A stretch of 64,000 bases of DNA from positions 14,637,193-14,701,192 of the forward strand of contig JAGTTD010000009.1 of assembly GCA_018398585.1 (NCBI GenBank), read 5' to 3'. This DNA is from Simmondsia chinensis. Lineage: Eukaryota > Streptophyta > Magnoliopsida > Caryophyllales > Simmondsiaceae. The notes beneath the pieces were generated by a model that was not told the origin of the DNA, searched no databases, and saw only the letters and a program-made list of their open reading frames with translations. Of the stretch, positions 31,975-42,867 are shown in pieces. Made by a program: the position numbers and the translations under genes. The stretch's first letter is position 1. Each line of letters begins with the position of its first letter.

Positions 31975-33891
31975 ATGTCATCATCCGAAGGCACAACTGA
32001 GTCCCACAGGCAAATTGAGGCCCTCGAGTAGCGCCTTGATTCTATGGCCCAGGCATGGCAGTGAGATAGGGCGACAGAGAAGGAGGAGCAAGGCCGTATC
32101 AATGAAGGGTTTCGGTTTGACATGAGAGAGATCAAAACCTCCATGGAGTCCTTGACCAAAATGATGAAGAAATTGATAAGGAGCCAAGAGAAGCGCCTCG
32201 AAGAGGTCCATGAAATCACACCCGAGGTAGCCGCTAACAGGGAGACAATGACCACTGAGAGCCAAGTGAGACAAGGAATCGTTCCACCACCAACCCATGC
32301 AACCGGACAGAGAGGTGGACCCGGAGTTCAAACACGATCCTTTGTGCGGGTAATCATATCCGTTAGGATGGTAGTGTGCAGTCATGGTCTCTTCACTACA
32401 ATCCAAAGGTTGATTTTCCGAGGTTCAATGGGACAAACCCAAGGGCATGGGTAAGGAAAATATTTTAGATGGCACCAAGTTCCCATGGAAGAATGGGTAG
32501 ATGTAGCCTCAAGTCATATGCATGAAGATGGGGATGTGTGGTATCACGGATTAGAGTTGAGACACCTACACATGACTTGGCGATTCTTCATGGATGAATT
32601 GTACAAGAGGTTCTGTGACAAGTCCCTTCAAGACGTGGTGGAAAAATTTAGTAAGGTGACACAAACAGGAACGGTGGAGGAGTACCAAACCCATTTTGAG
32701 GAACTTAAGGAGTGGATGTTGGTGTACTAACCAACCTTGAGTGAGGCCTTCTTTGTTTCAAGTTTTATTAATGGATTCAAGCCAGCTATAAGGGCTTCGA
32801 TGAAGGCAGGCCATGCGCAAGAGCTAAACATGGCTTTTAAACAAGCAAGAATGCAAGAGATGGCAGCGGAAGAAATTTGGGTGACCATGCAGTGGAGTGA
32901 ACCCACGCATAGACCACCGCAAGCATGCAGGGAAGAAACCGTGCTCAAAACCAATGCCCTAACCCAGTCCCAGCCACGGTCACCCCTTACCAGTTCCAGC
33001 ATCAAACCATCTGTGTCCAATGAGGTCCAAATAGCATCAACAGGGTCTTCACAACCTAGGCATGAACCGGGTAAATGTTACCATTGCCATGAAATGTATT
33101 ATCCGGGCCATAACTGCAAACCCAAACAACTAAACAACATGAACAGCATAGAGGAAGCAGATGAGCAAGATAAGGGCAATGAAGAAGGGGAAGCATTCCG
33201 AGAAGAAGAGGAAATGGAAGTATCCTTGAATGCCTTGACCAGGAAACTCACACACAACACCATCAAGCTGAAGGGAAGCATTAAGAAGAAGGCGATCATG
33301 ATTTTGGTGGACACTGGGAGCTCCCACAGCTACAGAGATGAACGCTTGGTGAAGGAATTGAAGTTGCAAAGCCTCCCTACCGTAGTAATGACAATCACGG
33401 TAGCCAATGGGGAGTCCTTGGTGAGTTACTTTCATTATCCCAAGATAGAGTGGAAGATTCAAGGTGAAGTGTTCATGGACGACTTAAAGGCCCTTACATT
33501 AAAGGGTAGCAACATGATTCTTAGAGTTGATTGGCTCTAAAACTATGGGCCAATAACCTTTGATTTCATTGCGCTCATGCTCTCATGCCACAAGGAGGGA
33601 AGAGCGATAGAACTATAACGCACCGCCGAGAAAACGTCTTTGAACTCATTGCCAAACAAGTTTATAGTTGGGACAATCAAGAAGAAGGAGAGCAGAATGG
33701 TTGGATATTTTGGAAGGAAGGACGAAGTTGCCATTGCCAAGCCCCTAGCCATCTGTGGTCATCGAGGAGTCAAACGCAACAAGACCAGAGCACACCATGT
33801 CCTAGTCCAATGGAAGAACTGGACCATGGAAGAGAACTCATGGGAGGACATAACCGTCACTCGGGAGCGGTTCCCGGACTTCAATCCTTGA
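31975..33891 (+). pseudogene. Array E body 1: gag-protease-chromodomain polyprotein without pol
   Basis: One frame of about 638 codons from ATG 31975 to TGA 33889-33891, broken by stops (near 32029, 32071, 32728, 33538, 33616) and by a short out-of-frame stretch at about 32340-32460. Domains: coiled N-terminus; capsid core (WHQVPMEEWVDVASSHMHED, LQDVVEKFSKVTQTGTVEEY, FFVSSFINGFKPAIRASM); zinc knuckle CYHCHEMYYPGHNC at about 33079-33120; protease ILVDTGSSHSY with intact Asp-Thr-Gly (33310-33318) and LKGSNMILRVDWL; linker LSCHKEGRAIEL; then directly a chromodomain (HHVLVQWKNWTMEENSWEDI, 33796-33855) ending FPDFNP. Reverse transcriptase, RNase H and integrase are wholly absent, yet the protease-to-chromodomain frame is continuous apart from stops. 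Confidence 0.88.
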
Positions 33892-33906
33892 GGACGAGGA
33901 TTGCCT

Positions 33907-33920
33907 CAAGAGGGAGGTAA
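33907..33920 (+). other. Array E polypurine tract 1
   Basis: CAAGAGGGAGGTAA directly before LTR 2; body 2 has CAAGAGGGAGGAGA at the same place. Confidence 0.8.
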
Positions 33921-34650
33921 TGTCAAGACCTTAGCCATGACATAGTCAACCATGGGCTGAAAAGCAGCGAAGGAATGTACAGAGTGGTTAGATCTCGGTT
34001 TGCATAGTCAGAGTCAAGCGAAGCGTTAGGTATGTCACGTAGGGTGGTCAAGTTAAGTCTATGATAGTGTCAAAGGACCGTGCAATTGAGGGCCTGGTTC
34101 GTGCCCCAGCAGCTGCCAAACCATGTTACGACAGTGTCAAGGACCGACCCAGATAATAGTCTGTGTCCCAATGCCGCACCCGTATCTAGCTCCAGTGCCC
34201 GCGTCCCAGCTCCGTGCAAGCTGTCCCGTGAAAACTCCAAATCTGCCAACTCACCTCAATTGTACACTAGTCCCATACTATTTGGGGATTATCCTTTTAT
34301 TTTGGAATTATCCTTTATTTTAAGATATTTTTTAGATTTCTTTTGTATTTTTTCTGTTTTCTAGAATATTCTGGGTTGTTCTTTTCTTCTTCTATAAATA
34401 GAAGTAATTGGGATTGTAATGGGTATCATCTTATGAAATTTATGAAAATCTCTTTTTCTCTCTCTCTCTAACTGTCTCTCTTTCTCTTCTCACCTAAAAC
34501 CCTAAATTCTTTTCTCACCTAACTCTATTTCACCTTCTCTTCTCATCTGACTCTGAAATTATCAAATTTCTCTTCTTATCTCACACTCTAAACCTCAAAA
34601 TTTTATCGAAGCATGACATCATGCTAGTCACAAACCTAAGGATCATGACA
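33921..34650 (+). repeat. Array E LTR 2 (shared middle LTR)
   Basis: 730 bp, TGTCAAGACC...GATCATGACA. It closes body 1 and opens body 2 (degenerate primer site GGTATCCGAGCC at 34654). In content it is closer to LTR 3 than to LTR 1. TATA box CTATAAATAGAAG near 34393. Confidence 0.9.
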
Positions 34651-34718
34651 AGAGGTATCCGAGCCATCTTTCGATCAAGAAGCTGGCCATAACAAGAAGC
34701 TACCGTGCATCCTTGACC

Positions 34719-36638
34719 ATGTCATCATTCGAAGGCACAACTGAGTCCCACGGGCGAATTCAGGTCCTCGAGCAGTGTCTTGATGCTATAGCCCAGGCAT
34801 GGCAGCGAGATAGGGCGAAGGACAAGGAGGAGCAAGGCCATATCAATGAAGAGCTCTTGTCTGACGTGACGGAGATCAAAACCTCCACCGAATCCTTGAC
34901 CGTAATGATAAAAAATGATAAGGACCCAAGAGAAGCACCCCGAAGAGGTCCACGAAGTCACACCCGAGGTAGTCACTAACGGAAAGACAATGGCCACCGA
35001 GAACCAACTGAGACTAGGAGGACAAGGAATGCTTCCACCACCAACCCGTGCAACCAACCAGAGAGGTGGACCCGGAGTTTAAACACGATTCTTTTAGGAG
35101 GGTAATCATACTCATCAGGATGGCTGCATGTGGTCATGGTCTCTTCACTACAATTTAAAGTTGTATTTTTAGAGGTTCAATGGGACAAACCCAAGGGCAT
35201 GGGTAAGGAAGAATTTGAAGTATTTTAGATGGTACCAAGTTCGCATGGAAGAATGGTAGATGTAGCCACAATTCATATGCATGAAGATGGGCATGTGTGG
35301 TATCACGAATTAGAGTTGAGACACCCATGCATGACTTGGCAATTCTTCATGGATGAATTGTGAAAGAGGTTCTGTGACAAGTCCCTTCAAGATGTGGTGG
35401 AGAAGTTTAGTAAGGTGACACAAACAGGAACAGCGGAGGAGTACCAAACCCGTTTTGAGGAACTTAAGGGGTGGATGTTGGTGTACCACCCAACCTTGAG
35501 TGAGGCCTTCTTTGTTTCAAGTTTTATTAGCAGATTCAAGCAGGCTATAAGAGCTTCAGTGAAGGTAGACCATTTGCAAGAACTAAACATGGCTTTTAAA
35601 CAAGCAAGAATGCAAGAGATGGCAATGGAAGAAATTCGGGTGACCATGCACTAGAGTGAATGCATGCACAGGCCACCGCAAGCATGCAAGGAAGAAACCG
35701 TGCTCAAAACCAGTGCCCTAACCCAGTCCTAACTGCGGTCACACCCTACCAATTCCAGCATCAAGCCACCCGTGTCCAAAAAGGTCCAAACAGCGTCAAC
35801 AGGGTCTTCACAACCTAGGCATGCATCGGGTAAATGTTGCCGTTGCCATGAAAGGTATTTTCCTGGTCATAGCTGCAAACCCAAACAACTGAACAGTATG
35901 AACGGCATAGTGGAAGCAGAGGAGCAAGATAAGGGCAATGGAGAAGGGGAAGCGTTCTGAGAAGAAGAGGAAATTGAAGTATCCTTGAATTCCCTAACCA
36001 GGAAACTCACGCACAACACCATTTAGCATTAAGAAAAAGGCTATCACGATTTTGGTGGATAGTGGGAGCAGCCACACCTAGATAGTTGAACACTTGGTGA
36101 AGGAATTGAGGTTTTTGAAGCCTCCCTACCGCAGTAGCGACAATCACAATAGCCAATGGGTAATCCTTGGCGAGTTACTTGCATTGTCCCAAGATAGAGT
36201 GGAAGATTCAAGGTGAAGTGTTCATGGACGACTTAAGGGCACTTGCATTATAGGGTAGCAACATGATTCTTGGAGTTGACTGGCTCCAAAAATGGGCCAA
36301 TAACCTTTGATTTCGTTGCGTTCATGCTCTCATGCCACAAGGAGGGAAGAGAGTTAGAACTACAACGCACTACCGAGAAAACCTCCTTGAAATCATTGCC
36401 AAACAAGAGCATAGTTGGGGCAATCAAAAAGAAGGTGAGCAGAATGGTTGGATATTTAAGAAGGAAGGACGAAGTTTCCATTGCCGAGCCCCTAACCATC
36501 AATGGTCATCGAGTGGTCAAATGTAACAAGACCAGGGTGCACTAAGTCCTAGTCCAATGGAAGAATTAGCCCAAGGAAGAGAACACATGGGAGGACATAA
36601 CCTTCACTCGGGAGCAGTTCCTGGACTTCAATCCTTGA
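34719..36638 (+). pseudogene. Array E body 2: second gag-protease-chromodomain copy
   Basis: Same layout as body 1 from ATG 34719 to TGA 36636-36638, more decayed. It keeps VRKNLKYFRWYQV (35210-35250), where body 1 has lost 8 nt; the capsid core VEKFSKVTQTGTAEEYQTRF; a zinc knuckle CCRCHERYFPGHSC near 35839-35880; protease LVDSGSSHT with intact Asp-Ser-Gly (36058-36066); and the same fusion SLPNKSIVGAIKKKVSRMVG leading to a chromodomain (VLVQWKN, ENTWEDITFT) ending in LDFNP. Stops near 35653, 35730, 35958 and 36542 break it. The pol deletion has the same ends as in body 1. Confidence 0.85.
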
Positions 36639-36667
36639 GGAAACGGATTGCTTCAAGAGGGAGGAGA

Positions 36668-37404
36668 TGTCATGACCTTAGCCATGACATAGTCATACAT
36701 GGGCTGAAAATAAGCCAAGGAATGTACAGAGTAGTTAGATCTCGGTTTACACGGTCAGAGTCAATCGAAGCTCTAGGTATGTCATGTAGGGTGGTCAAGT
36801 TAAGTCTGTGACAGTGTCGAAGGACCATGCAATTGAGGGCCTGGTTCGCTCCCCAGCAGCTGCCAGACCATGTCACGACATTTCACGATAGTGTCAAGGA
36901 CCGGTCCTGACAGCAGTCCGTGTCCTAGTGCCGCACCTGTGTCCAGCTCCAACGCTAGCATCCCAGCTCCGTGCCAGCTGTCTCGTGACAGCTTCAAATC
37001 TGCCAGCTCACCTCAATAGTACACTAGTACCGTACTATTTGAGGATTATCTTTTTATTTTGGAATTATCCTGTATTTTCAGATATTTTTTAGATTTCTTT
37101 TGTATTTTTCTTGTTTTCTAGAATATTCTAGGTTGTTCTTTTCTTCTTCTATAAATAGAAGTAATTAGGATTGTAATGCGTATCATATTATGAAATTTAT
37201 GAAAATCTCTTTTTCTCTCTCTCTAACCGTCTCTCTTTCTCTTCTCACCTAAAACCCTAAATTCTTTTCTCACCTAACTCTATTTCACTTTCTCTTCTCA
37301 TCTAACTTTGAAATTGTCAAATTTCTCTTCTCATCTCACACTCTAAACCTCAAAAATTTATCCAAGCTTGATATCAAGCGATCACGAACCTAAGCATCAT
37401 GACA
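36668..37404 (+). repeat. Array E LTR 3
   Basis: 737 bp, TGTCATGACC...GCATCATGACA. Six of the TGTCA/TGACA motifs of LTR 1 remain. TATA box CTATAAATAGAAG near 37150. Confidence 0.9.
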
Positions 37405-37409
37405 GACAA
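37405..37409. repeat. Target-site duplication of array E, right
   Basis: GACAA, 4 of 5 with GACGA at 31209-31213. Confidence 0.75.
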
Positions 37410-37492
37410 TGGGGAAGGTGATGACAAAACCAGTAGAATTGGTGGTCACATTCGGTGATCGTTGTTGACGAAATTTGGTCCGAGGAAGGACT

Positions 37493-37505
37493 GCTCTGAT
37501 ACTAA
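37493..37505 (-). other. Element D primer-binding site
   Basis: Minus-strand TTAGTATCAGAGC, one change from TGGTATCAGAGC, at the inner edge of the 37507 LTR. It fixes the orientation of D. The leader 37405-37490 joins 31208 once array E is removed. Confidence 0.8.
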
Positions 37506-37506
37506 T

Positions 37507-37849
37507 TGATACGGACAGAATATTATTCTAGCTCATAACAATGGAATCCAAGCTAATATATATATATACATATTTATATGTGTGTATGTGTGTGTGTGTG
37601 ATTACAAGAGAAGGGGGGCAGAAACCTAGAAGAAGGGGGAGACATAGAGAAACATAGGGGGAGAGAGACTTGAGCATAAAACACTCTTACATCATATTTG
37701 CATACTAATTATGGGTGTGGGGCTCCTTATTTATAGATGAGGGAGGGGGGTGATATGGGCTGAGGTAGGACTAGGGCACCCCAAATAGGCAGGTCCTTAC
37801 CCCAGTTGGCGGGTCGAGTCGGCTTGTCGAGTGGGTCAAGAGCCCAACA
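37507..37849 (-). repeat. Element D 5' LTR
   Basis: 343 bp. TATA-like CTATAAATAAGG on the minus strand near 37728-37740. A (TG)n run at 37578-37600 is private to this copy. The start (minus strand) is TTGGGC, about 8 nt shorter than the TGTTACAGTTGGGC of the other LTR. Confidence 0.85.
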
Positions 37850-38637
37850 TATTTAGTCATAAATTATTGTTTTGTAAAGTTATTTAAGGTTAAATTACAT
37901 ATTAGTATCCTAAAGTTTCATGTATTAAATATTTTGTCCACAAAGACCAAAAGTTATATGATTTCAATAAAATAGCCCAATGACGGTGTGTAAGGGCATA
38001 AAATATGCCTCTAATCCAAAAATTTTCATTAGCAATGTTGCAAAATTGCGGTGGTACATGTGTTGGATTATGGGAATAGCAAGAGGATCAATAATGGGTT
38101 TACCCACAAATAACGACAAATATGCTACTTTTTACATAGTTATTTAGACTATTTCATAAGATATATGTAACTTTTGGACTAAAAATTACTACACCAAGCT
38201 TATGAACTAAAAATTAATACATCAAACCATAGGATACTAATATGTAGCCTACCATTTATTTAAATTTTAGTCCTATGTTTTTTTCCTTGCAAGATTAACT
38301 CCTAGAATTTATAAGTTTATTCGAATTGGATAGTCATCTTCTTCTGTTTCAAATTGCTTCTTTTAGTGAAGATGTGTCCTTTTTTCTAAAAAAAGTATTT
38401 TACTTAAATTTCAAGGGTGTTCAGCTAAAGTAAAAGATCGTTTTTTATTAGAAGAAAAAGCTTTTTTCTACTTTTAAGCAGAAGCATGAATTCGATGCTT
38501 TTCCTTTTAGGCAAAAGTAGAAGTAAAATTAAAGAAATTAAGGAAACTTAGTTTTGGCTAGCTGAAATTTGATAATATATTTAAAAAATAATTTATATAT
38601 TACAAAAGCATTTTATATATTTAAACGTAATTATATA
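37850..38637. other. AT-rich gap, nothing recognised
   Basis: No coding similarity, repeat partner or motif found. ATATA at 38633-38637 is the left TSD of element F. Confidence 0.6.
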
Positions 38638-39667
38638 TGTTAAGTTTAAAATGAGTCTTAAACAAAAAATTTCTAGATCCTGTTATGTTAGGTTAAAACC
38701 GTTACTTATAGCTTCAAAAATTAGAGATCTATAATATCAACTTATGATTTTAGCAAAGTGAGCAAGAATATGAAAGAATCAACGAATCAAAACAAGAACA
38801 CACAAGATTTACGTGGTTCGGCACCTCTAAACAAGGTCATATTCCACGATTCCCTTTTATTAAGGAAGTCTCTCCACTAATATCAAGAATCAAAGTGTTT
38901 ACAGACCAAATCTAAGCAAAAACACCACAATACATCCAGATCTTAGGATTTTAAGATAGAAACCTGATAAACAAAGCAAGAGACTAAAAAAATCTTTCAA
39001 ACAAGCATCTAAAGGCTTCGAAATGCTCCAATGAAGGAAGATCAAAGGCCAGCAAGTGTTAACACCCAAGGATCTTACGAAATTGCCTTAAAATTGCCGC
39101 AAAGAGGAGAGAGACACACCAAAATGGGTGGGAGAAAGAAAATGAACGAAAGTTGAGGTTTTCAATAAGAAAACTGAGTTTATATACCCAGGGACCATAA
39201 TCCATGCCAACGCTTACATGGCTCGATCCTAGCCGTCGATTTTCATTGCATCCAACAGTGCAAACTTACGCAAACAAACATAATCTCAATCGTTGGCTGC
39301 GCAGCACATGGCAATCTCTTTTCTTCTAGATGATGACACGCCTCTTTGTGTACTAAAAAGAAGAAAGCTTCCTTTGGAAGTTCTATTAATGTTCACGGGC
39401 AGGGCAGTACAAAAACAGGCAGCATGGGTACATGTAAAATGTATTTTTGGACAGAGGCAATCTCATCATTCTAACCAGAACTTATACAATAGTACAAAAC
39501 ATGCCACTCAATACAAAATAATACATTGAAGTCCTTAAACACTACATTTTGTGTCCAGAGACAACAAAGCCTAGTCTTTTACATAATTTGGACTATAAAA
39601 CTTAATATATACTTGATATTAGTACTCACATTGTCCTAATTAGATCATTTGGGGACCAATATTAACA
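38638..39667 (-). repeat. Element F 3' LTR
   Basis: 1030 bp; about 300 bp longer than the 5' copy, which lacks the segment near 38890-39215. The polypurine tract ATCAAAGTGGAGAAT is on the minus strand at 39668-39682. Confidence 0.9.
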
Positions 39668-39742
39668 ATTCTCCACTTTGATACCTATATGAGCTAACTA
39701 ACCTTTCCCTAACCAAAAAGGAGTCAAAAAATAGTAACTGGA

Positions 39743-40281
39743 TCATCCATGATCCCAACTACTTTGAACCAAGTTGACACACCTTACCAACTTGTCCAAA
39801 GTGACATTCTTGGTATCCATATCAATGGGATTGTCTTCAGTACTTATTTTCTGCAAAACAATAGTATTAGAATCCAGATAATCCTTCACAAAATTCCTCT
39901 TGACGGCCAAGTGCTTAGTTCTATCATTATAAACAGGATTCTTACTGAGAGCTAAAGTAGACTGACTATTAGAAAACAAGGTAGGTGGGCTAAAGTCAAA
40001 ATTTATTTCTGACAAAAGACCTCTTAACCAAATAACTTCCTTAATGGCACTAGTTATGGCTAGAAATTTAGCTTCAGTTGTTGACAAAGCTGTCATTGGC
40101 TGAAGTTTAGATTTCCAACATATACCTCCACCATTAAGAGTAAAAGATAAGCACTAGTTGATCTTCTTCTATCCAAATCCCCAGCAAAGTCGGAATCCAA
40201 GTATCCCACTAACCTAAAGTCTGATTTAGTCCTACCAAAAGTAAGACCTAATCTAAAAGTCCCCTTACTGTAACGTAACAA
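39743..40281 (-). pseudogene. Element F RNase H
   Basis: Minus strand. Begins in GYLDSDFAGDLDRRRSTSAY (Asp present), continues after a stop with MTALSTTEAKFLAITSAIKE (Glu present), the segment LFSNSQSTLALSKNPVYNDR in which the usual CDN Asp is replaced (Ser-Asn-Ser), and RTKHLAVKRNFVKD. It removes template RNA during copying. The missing Asp would cripple it. Confidence 0.85.
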
Positions 40282-41300
40282 TCACTTAACCCCATGCCAA
40301 TGTTCTTTTCCAAAATTACTCATAAATTTCGAGAGAACACTCATAGGAAAAGCTAAATCAGGCCTAGTACACATCATTACATACATTAAGGAACCTATAG
40401 CGTTAGCATATAGGATCTTTTCCATTTGTTCCTTCTCTAACTCATTAGGCCATTGTGTTACAGAAAACTTGTGCTGATTAGCTAAAGGAAGTTTAACAGG
40501 TTCACATTCAGCCATATTAAACCTATTCTACACTTTCTCTAAGTAAATTTTTTGGGACAAATGCACAGTACCAAGTTCTAAATCCCTATTGATTTCCATG
40601 CCAAGTATCTTCCTCGTTTTACTAAGATTTCTCATGTCAAACACAGCAGACAACTTCATTTTCAAATCATTAATAGGAAGCGTAGATCTACTAGCTAGGA
40701 GCATGTCATCAACATAAATCAACAAATACAATGCATCAGCAGTATCAATATGCCTAAAATAGAAACAAGCATCATGTCTTGATCTATTGAAACCCCTATC
40801 TATCATAAATTAGTTAAACCTCTTGTACCATTGCCTAGGGGATTATTGTAGATCATACAAAGACCTTTTAAAAGACAAACATGATTTTCTTTCTTTGGTT
40901 CAACAAAAACCTTATGTTGGACCATAAAAATCTCCTCATCTAACTCATCATGTAAAAAAGCTGTTACATCCATTTGTTCTAAATGCATACAACATTTTGC
41001 AGTTAAGGCCATTACAATCCAAATTGTGGTATGTTTAACAACATATGAGAATATTTCATTACAGTCCACTCCTTCTTTTTGTGAAATCCATTAGCAACTA
41101 ATCTAGCCTTATTCTTAGGCTGTCCAGATAATATAAAGGGTTCTTTAATGTTGAAAACCCTTTTAAACTGACTAATTTCCTACCTAAGGGCCTAGGAACT
41201 AAAACCCAAGTTTTATTCCTCTTTAGACTCTCCATTTCCTTTGCCATAGTATTCAGCCACTGTTCAAAGGAGGGACCCTTAATAGCTTCGTTTTAGGTAA
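40282..41300 (-). pseudogene. Element F reverse transcriptase
   Basis: Minus strand. N-terminal block FEQWLNTMAKEMESLKRNKT with WVLVPRP (about 41195-41275), then MEQMDVTAFLHDELDEEIFM-like sequence (40900-40990), catalytic YLLIYVDDMLLASRS near 40690-40730 with Tyr-Val-Asp-Asp intact, KTRKILGMEINRDLELGTVH (40565-40625) and IGSLMYVMMCTRPDLAFPMS (about 40345-40405). At least four stops or frame changes (near 40283, 40527, 40805, 41070) separate these blocks. Confidence 0.88.
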
Positions 41301-42384
41301 AAGGCTCAGACTCCACAAACTCTAGGGCTTTATTGAGAGCATAAGCTATGCAATCAGCATAACCCAGCCCTGCGGGTGACCTAACTTCTCTCATCTCCCT
41401 ATCCCTAGCTAATTGATAGTTGGTTAGGTCATCATGAACTATTTCTTCTTGAGGTTCAGTGCTCCCATCAGCACTGTTACCTCCCTCATTTTCAGTCACT
41501 GGGGTCTAAGTTTCTTAGTAAAATGGTTAAGGGAAGTTAATTTAAAATTCATACAACTTAGAATCAAATTTCCTAGGACTGGTGGTAGTGTCTGCAATAA
41601 GAGCAGCCACAGTTTTGACCAAGTAGGGCATTTTTAAGTTTATTAAATGTTCCATCCCTACTAATTATGACTTTAGTTCTACTACCATCCCTAACCCACA
41701 CTTGATAACCCTTCACACCATCTGGATAACCTAGAAAAACACCTTTTATAGCCCTGGGATCAAGTTTTCTCTCACACTGTTGTGCATATGCAGCACATCT
41801 AAACACTTAAAGGCTAAAATAATCACTAGGTTTTCAAGTCCATCTTTCCTCAGGTGTTCTAAAATCAATAGTTGAGGATGTTAATTTGTTGATCAAATAA
41901 CATGCTAGTTTTACCGCTTCCCCTAAAAAACTTTTGTGTCCGGAAGCAAATAACATGCACCTAACTCTATTCAACAACATATGTTCCATTCTTTTCTGCT
42001 AAGCTATTCTATTAGGAGTGTTTTTCTAATAGTATTATGTCTCCTAATTCCATTCTTGGCACATAAGCTATCAAAATCAGCACTCATAAATTCTAGGCCA
42101 TTATTAGTCCTAAGTACTTTAATTTTTTTTACCAGTTTGATTTTCAATAAGGTCCTTCCATCAAACAAATGCATCATCTAATGCGGTACCCTTGCAAGCC
42201 CTCGTAAATCAGAGTGCACATAATCCATAAAAGACTTAGTAACCTGCAAACCAGATTTAAAAGCCAATTTGTGATGTTTACCACATATACAAGACTCACA
42301 AAAGTCAGGTTTAGAGACATAACCTTCCACCAACTGCCCTTGCTTGCTTAGTTTAGTCAAACCCCTCTCAGATATATGCCCCAA
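41300..42384 (-). pseudogene. Element F integrase, deleted in the core
   Basis: Minus strand. The pre-integrase and zinc part MGHISERGLTKLSKQGQLVE, then CESCICGKHHKLAF (42250-42384), leads to DYVHSDLRGLARVP with the first catalytic Asp. About 40 residues expected next are missing: the frame jumps to LVKKIKVLRTNNGLEFMSAD (about 42080-42140), where the second catalytic Asp (RTDNG) is Asn. C-terminal blocks FRCAAYAQQCERKLDPRAIK and CVFLGYPDGVKGY-like sequence (41700-41806) follow. Integration is impossible. Confidence 0.85.
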
Positions 42385-42867
42385 CCTTCAACGCCATAGG
42401 TTGGTTATGTCAGTCTTTTCAGATTTTACAACACTTGTTTTAGCAAGAACAACATCACCTCAAAGGACAAATAAACCATTCTTGCCTCCCTAGTTAGTGT
42501 CATAAGAGAACCCTTAAGGACTTTTATTACCCCTTGAGTAGCTTTTAAGGTCATACTAGCCCGGTCTAGTTGCCCTAGTGAAATCAAGTTCCTTCTAAGG
42601 TTAGGCACATGCCTAACTCGAACTATGTTGAAGTCAACACCATTGGACCCCCTAAGTTTTACTGACACTATCCCACAAACCCTACAGCCATGATTGTAAC
42701 CTAGTAACACGTTTTCCCCATCTATTGGTTTATATTCATAGAAAAAAGATCATTCAAATGTCATGTGGAAACTACATCTTGAGTCCATAAATCATTCATG
42801 TATAGTTAGGTTTGTAGAAACAACTAAAACTTTAGCATATGCATATTCATCGGAAAACACAGCATTA
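42385..42867 (-). pseudogene. Element F copia-type protease, Asp-Ser-Arg active site
   Basis: Minus strand. The active site reads FMDSRCSFHMT near 42760-42790; the canonical plant copia motif is LDSGCSxHMT, so Gly is replaced by Arg (AGA at 42777-42779). A stop precedes and another follows. The C-terminal half VRHVPNLRRNLISLGQLDRA (about 42550-42610) is open in a 94-codon frame. Same Gly-to-Arg change as in A, B and G. Confidence 0.85.

Larger units (their letters stand above)
31214..37404 (+). mobile_element. Array E: LTR-body-LTR-body-LTR, pol-less chromovirus
   Basis: Three related LTRs (31214, 33921, 36668) alternate with two bodies of about 2.0 kb. Each body has a primer site, gag, protease and a C-terminal chromodomain but no reverse transcriptase, RNase H or integrase, with the same junction in both. 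One near-TSD (GACGA/GACAA) flanks the whole array, which lies inside element D on the opposite strand. Such an element would need reverse transcriptase and integrase from another chromovirus. Confidence 0.9.
29523..37849 (-). mobile_element. Element D: collapsed Ty3/gypsy LTR element containing array E
   Basis: A 346-bp sequence at 29523-29868 recurs at 37507-37849. On the minus strand the copy at 37507 is followed by a primer site and the copy at 29868 is preceded by a polypurine tract, so they are the 5' and 3' LTRs of one minus-strand element. Its own body is only about 2 kb (leader, gag scrap, a C-terminal tail) because pol is deleted, and it is split by array E inserted on the opposite strand. 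CATAT occurs at 29518-29522 and 37848-37852 and may be the TSD. Confidence 0.8.

Noticed and set aside
39293..39529. Plus-strand frame starting MAAQHMAISFL, nearly repeated at 43995-44231
   Set aside because: It recurs only because both sites are the two LTRs of element F, on the strand opposite to the element; no sign of a gene.
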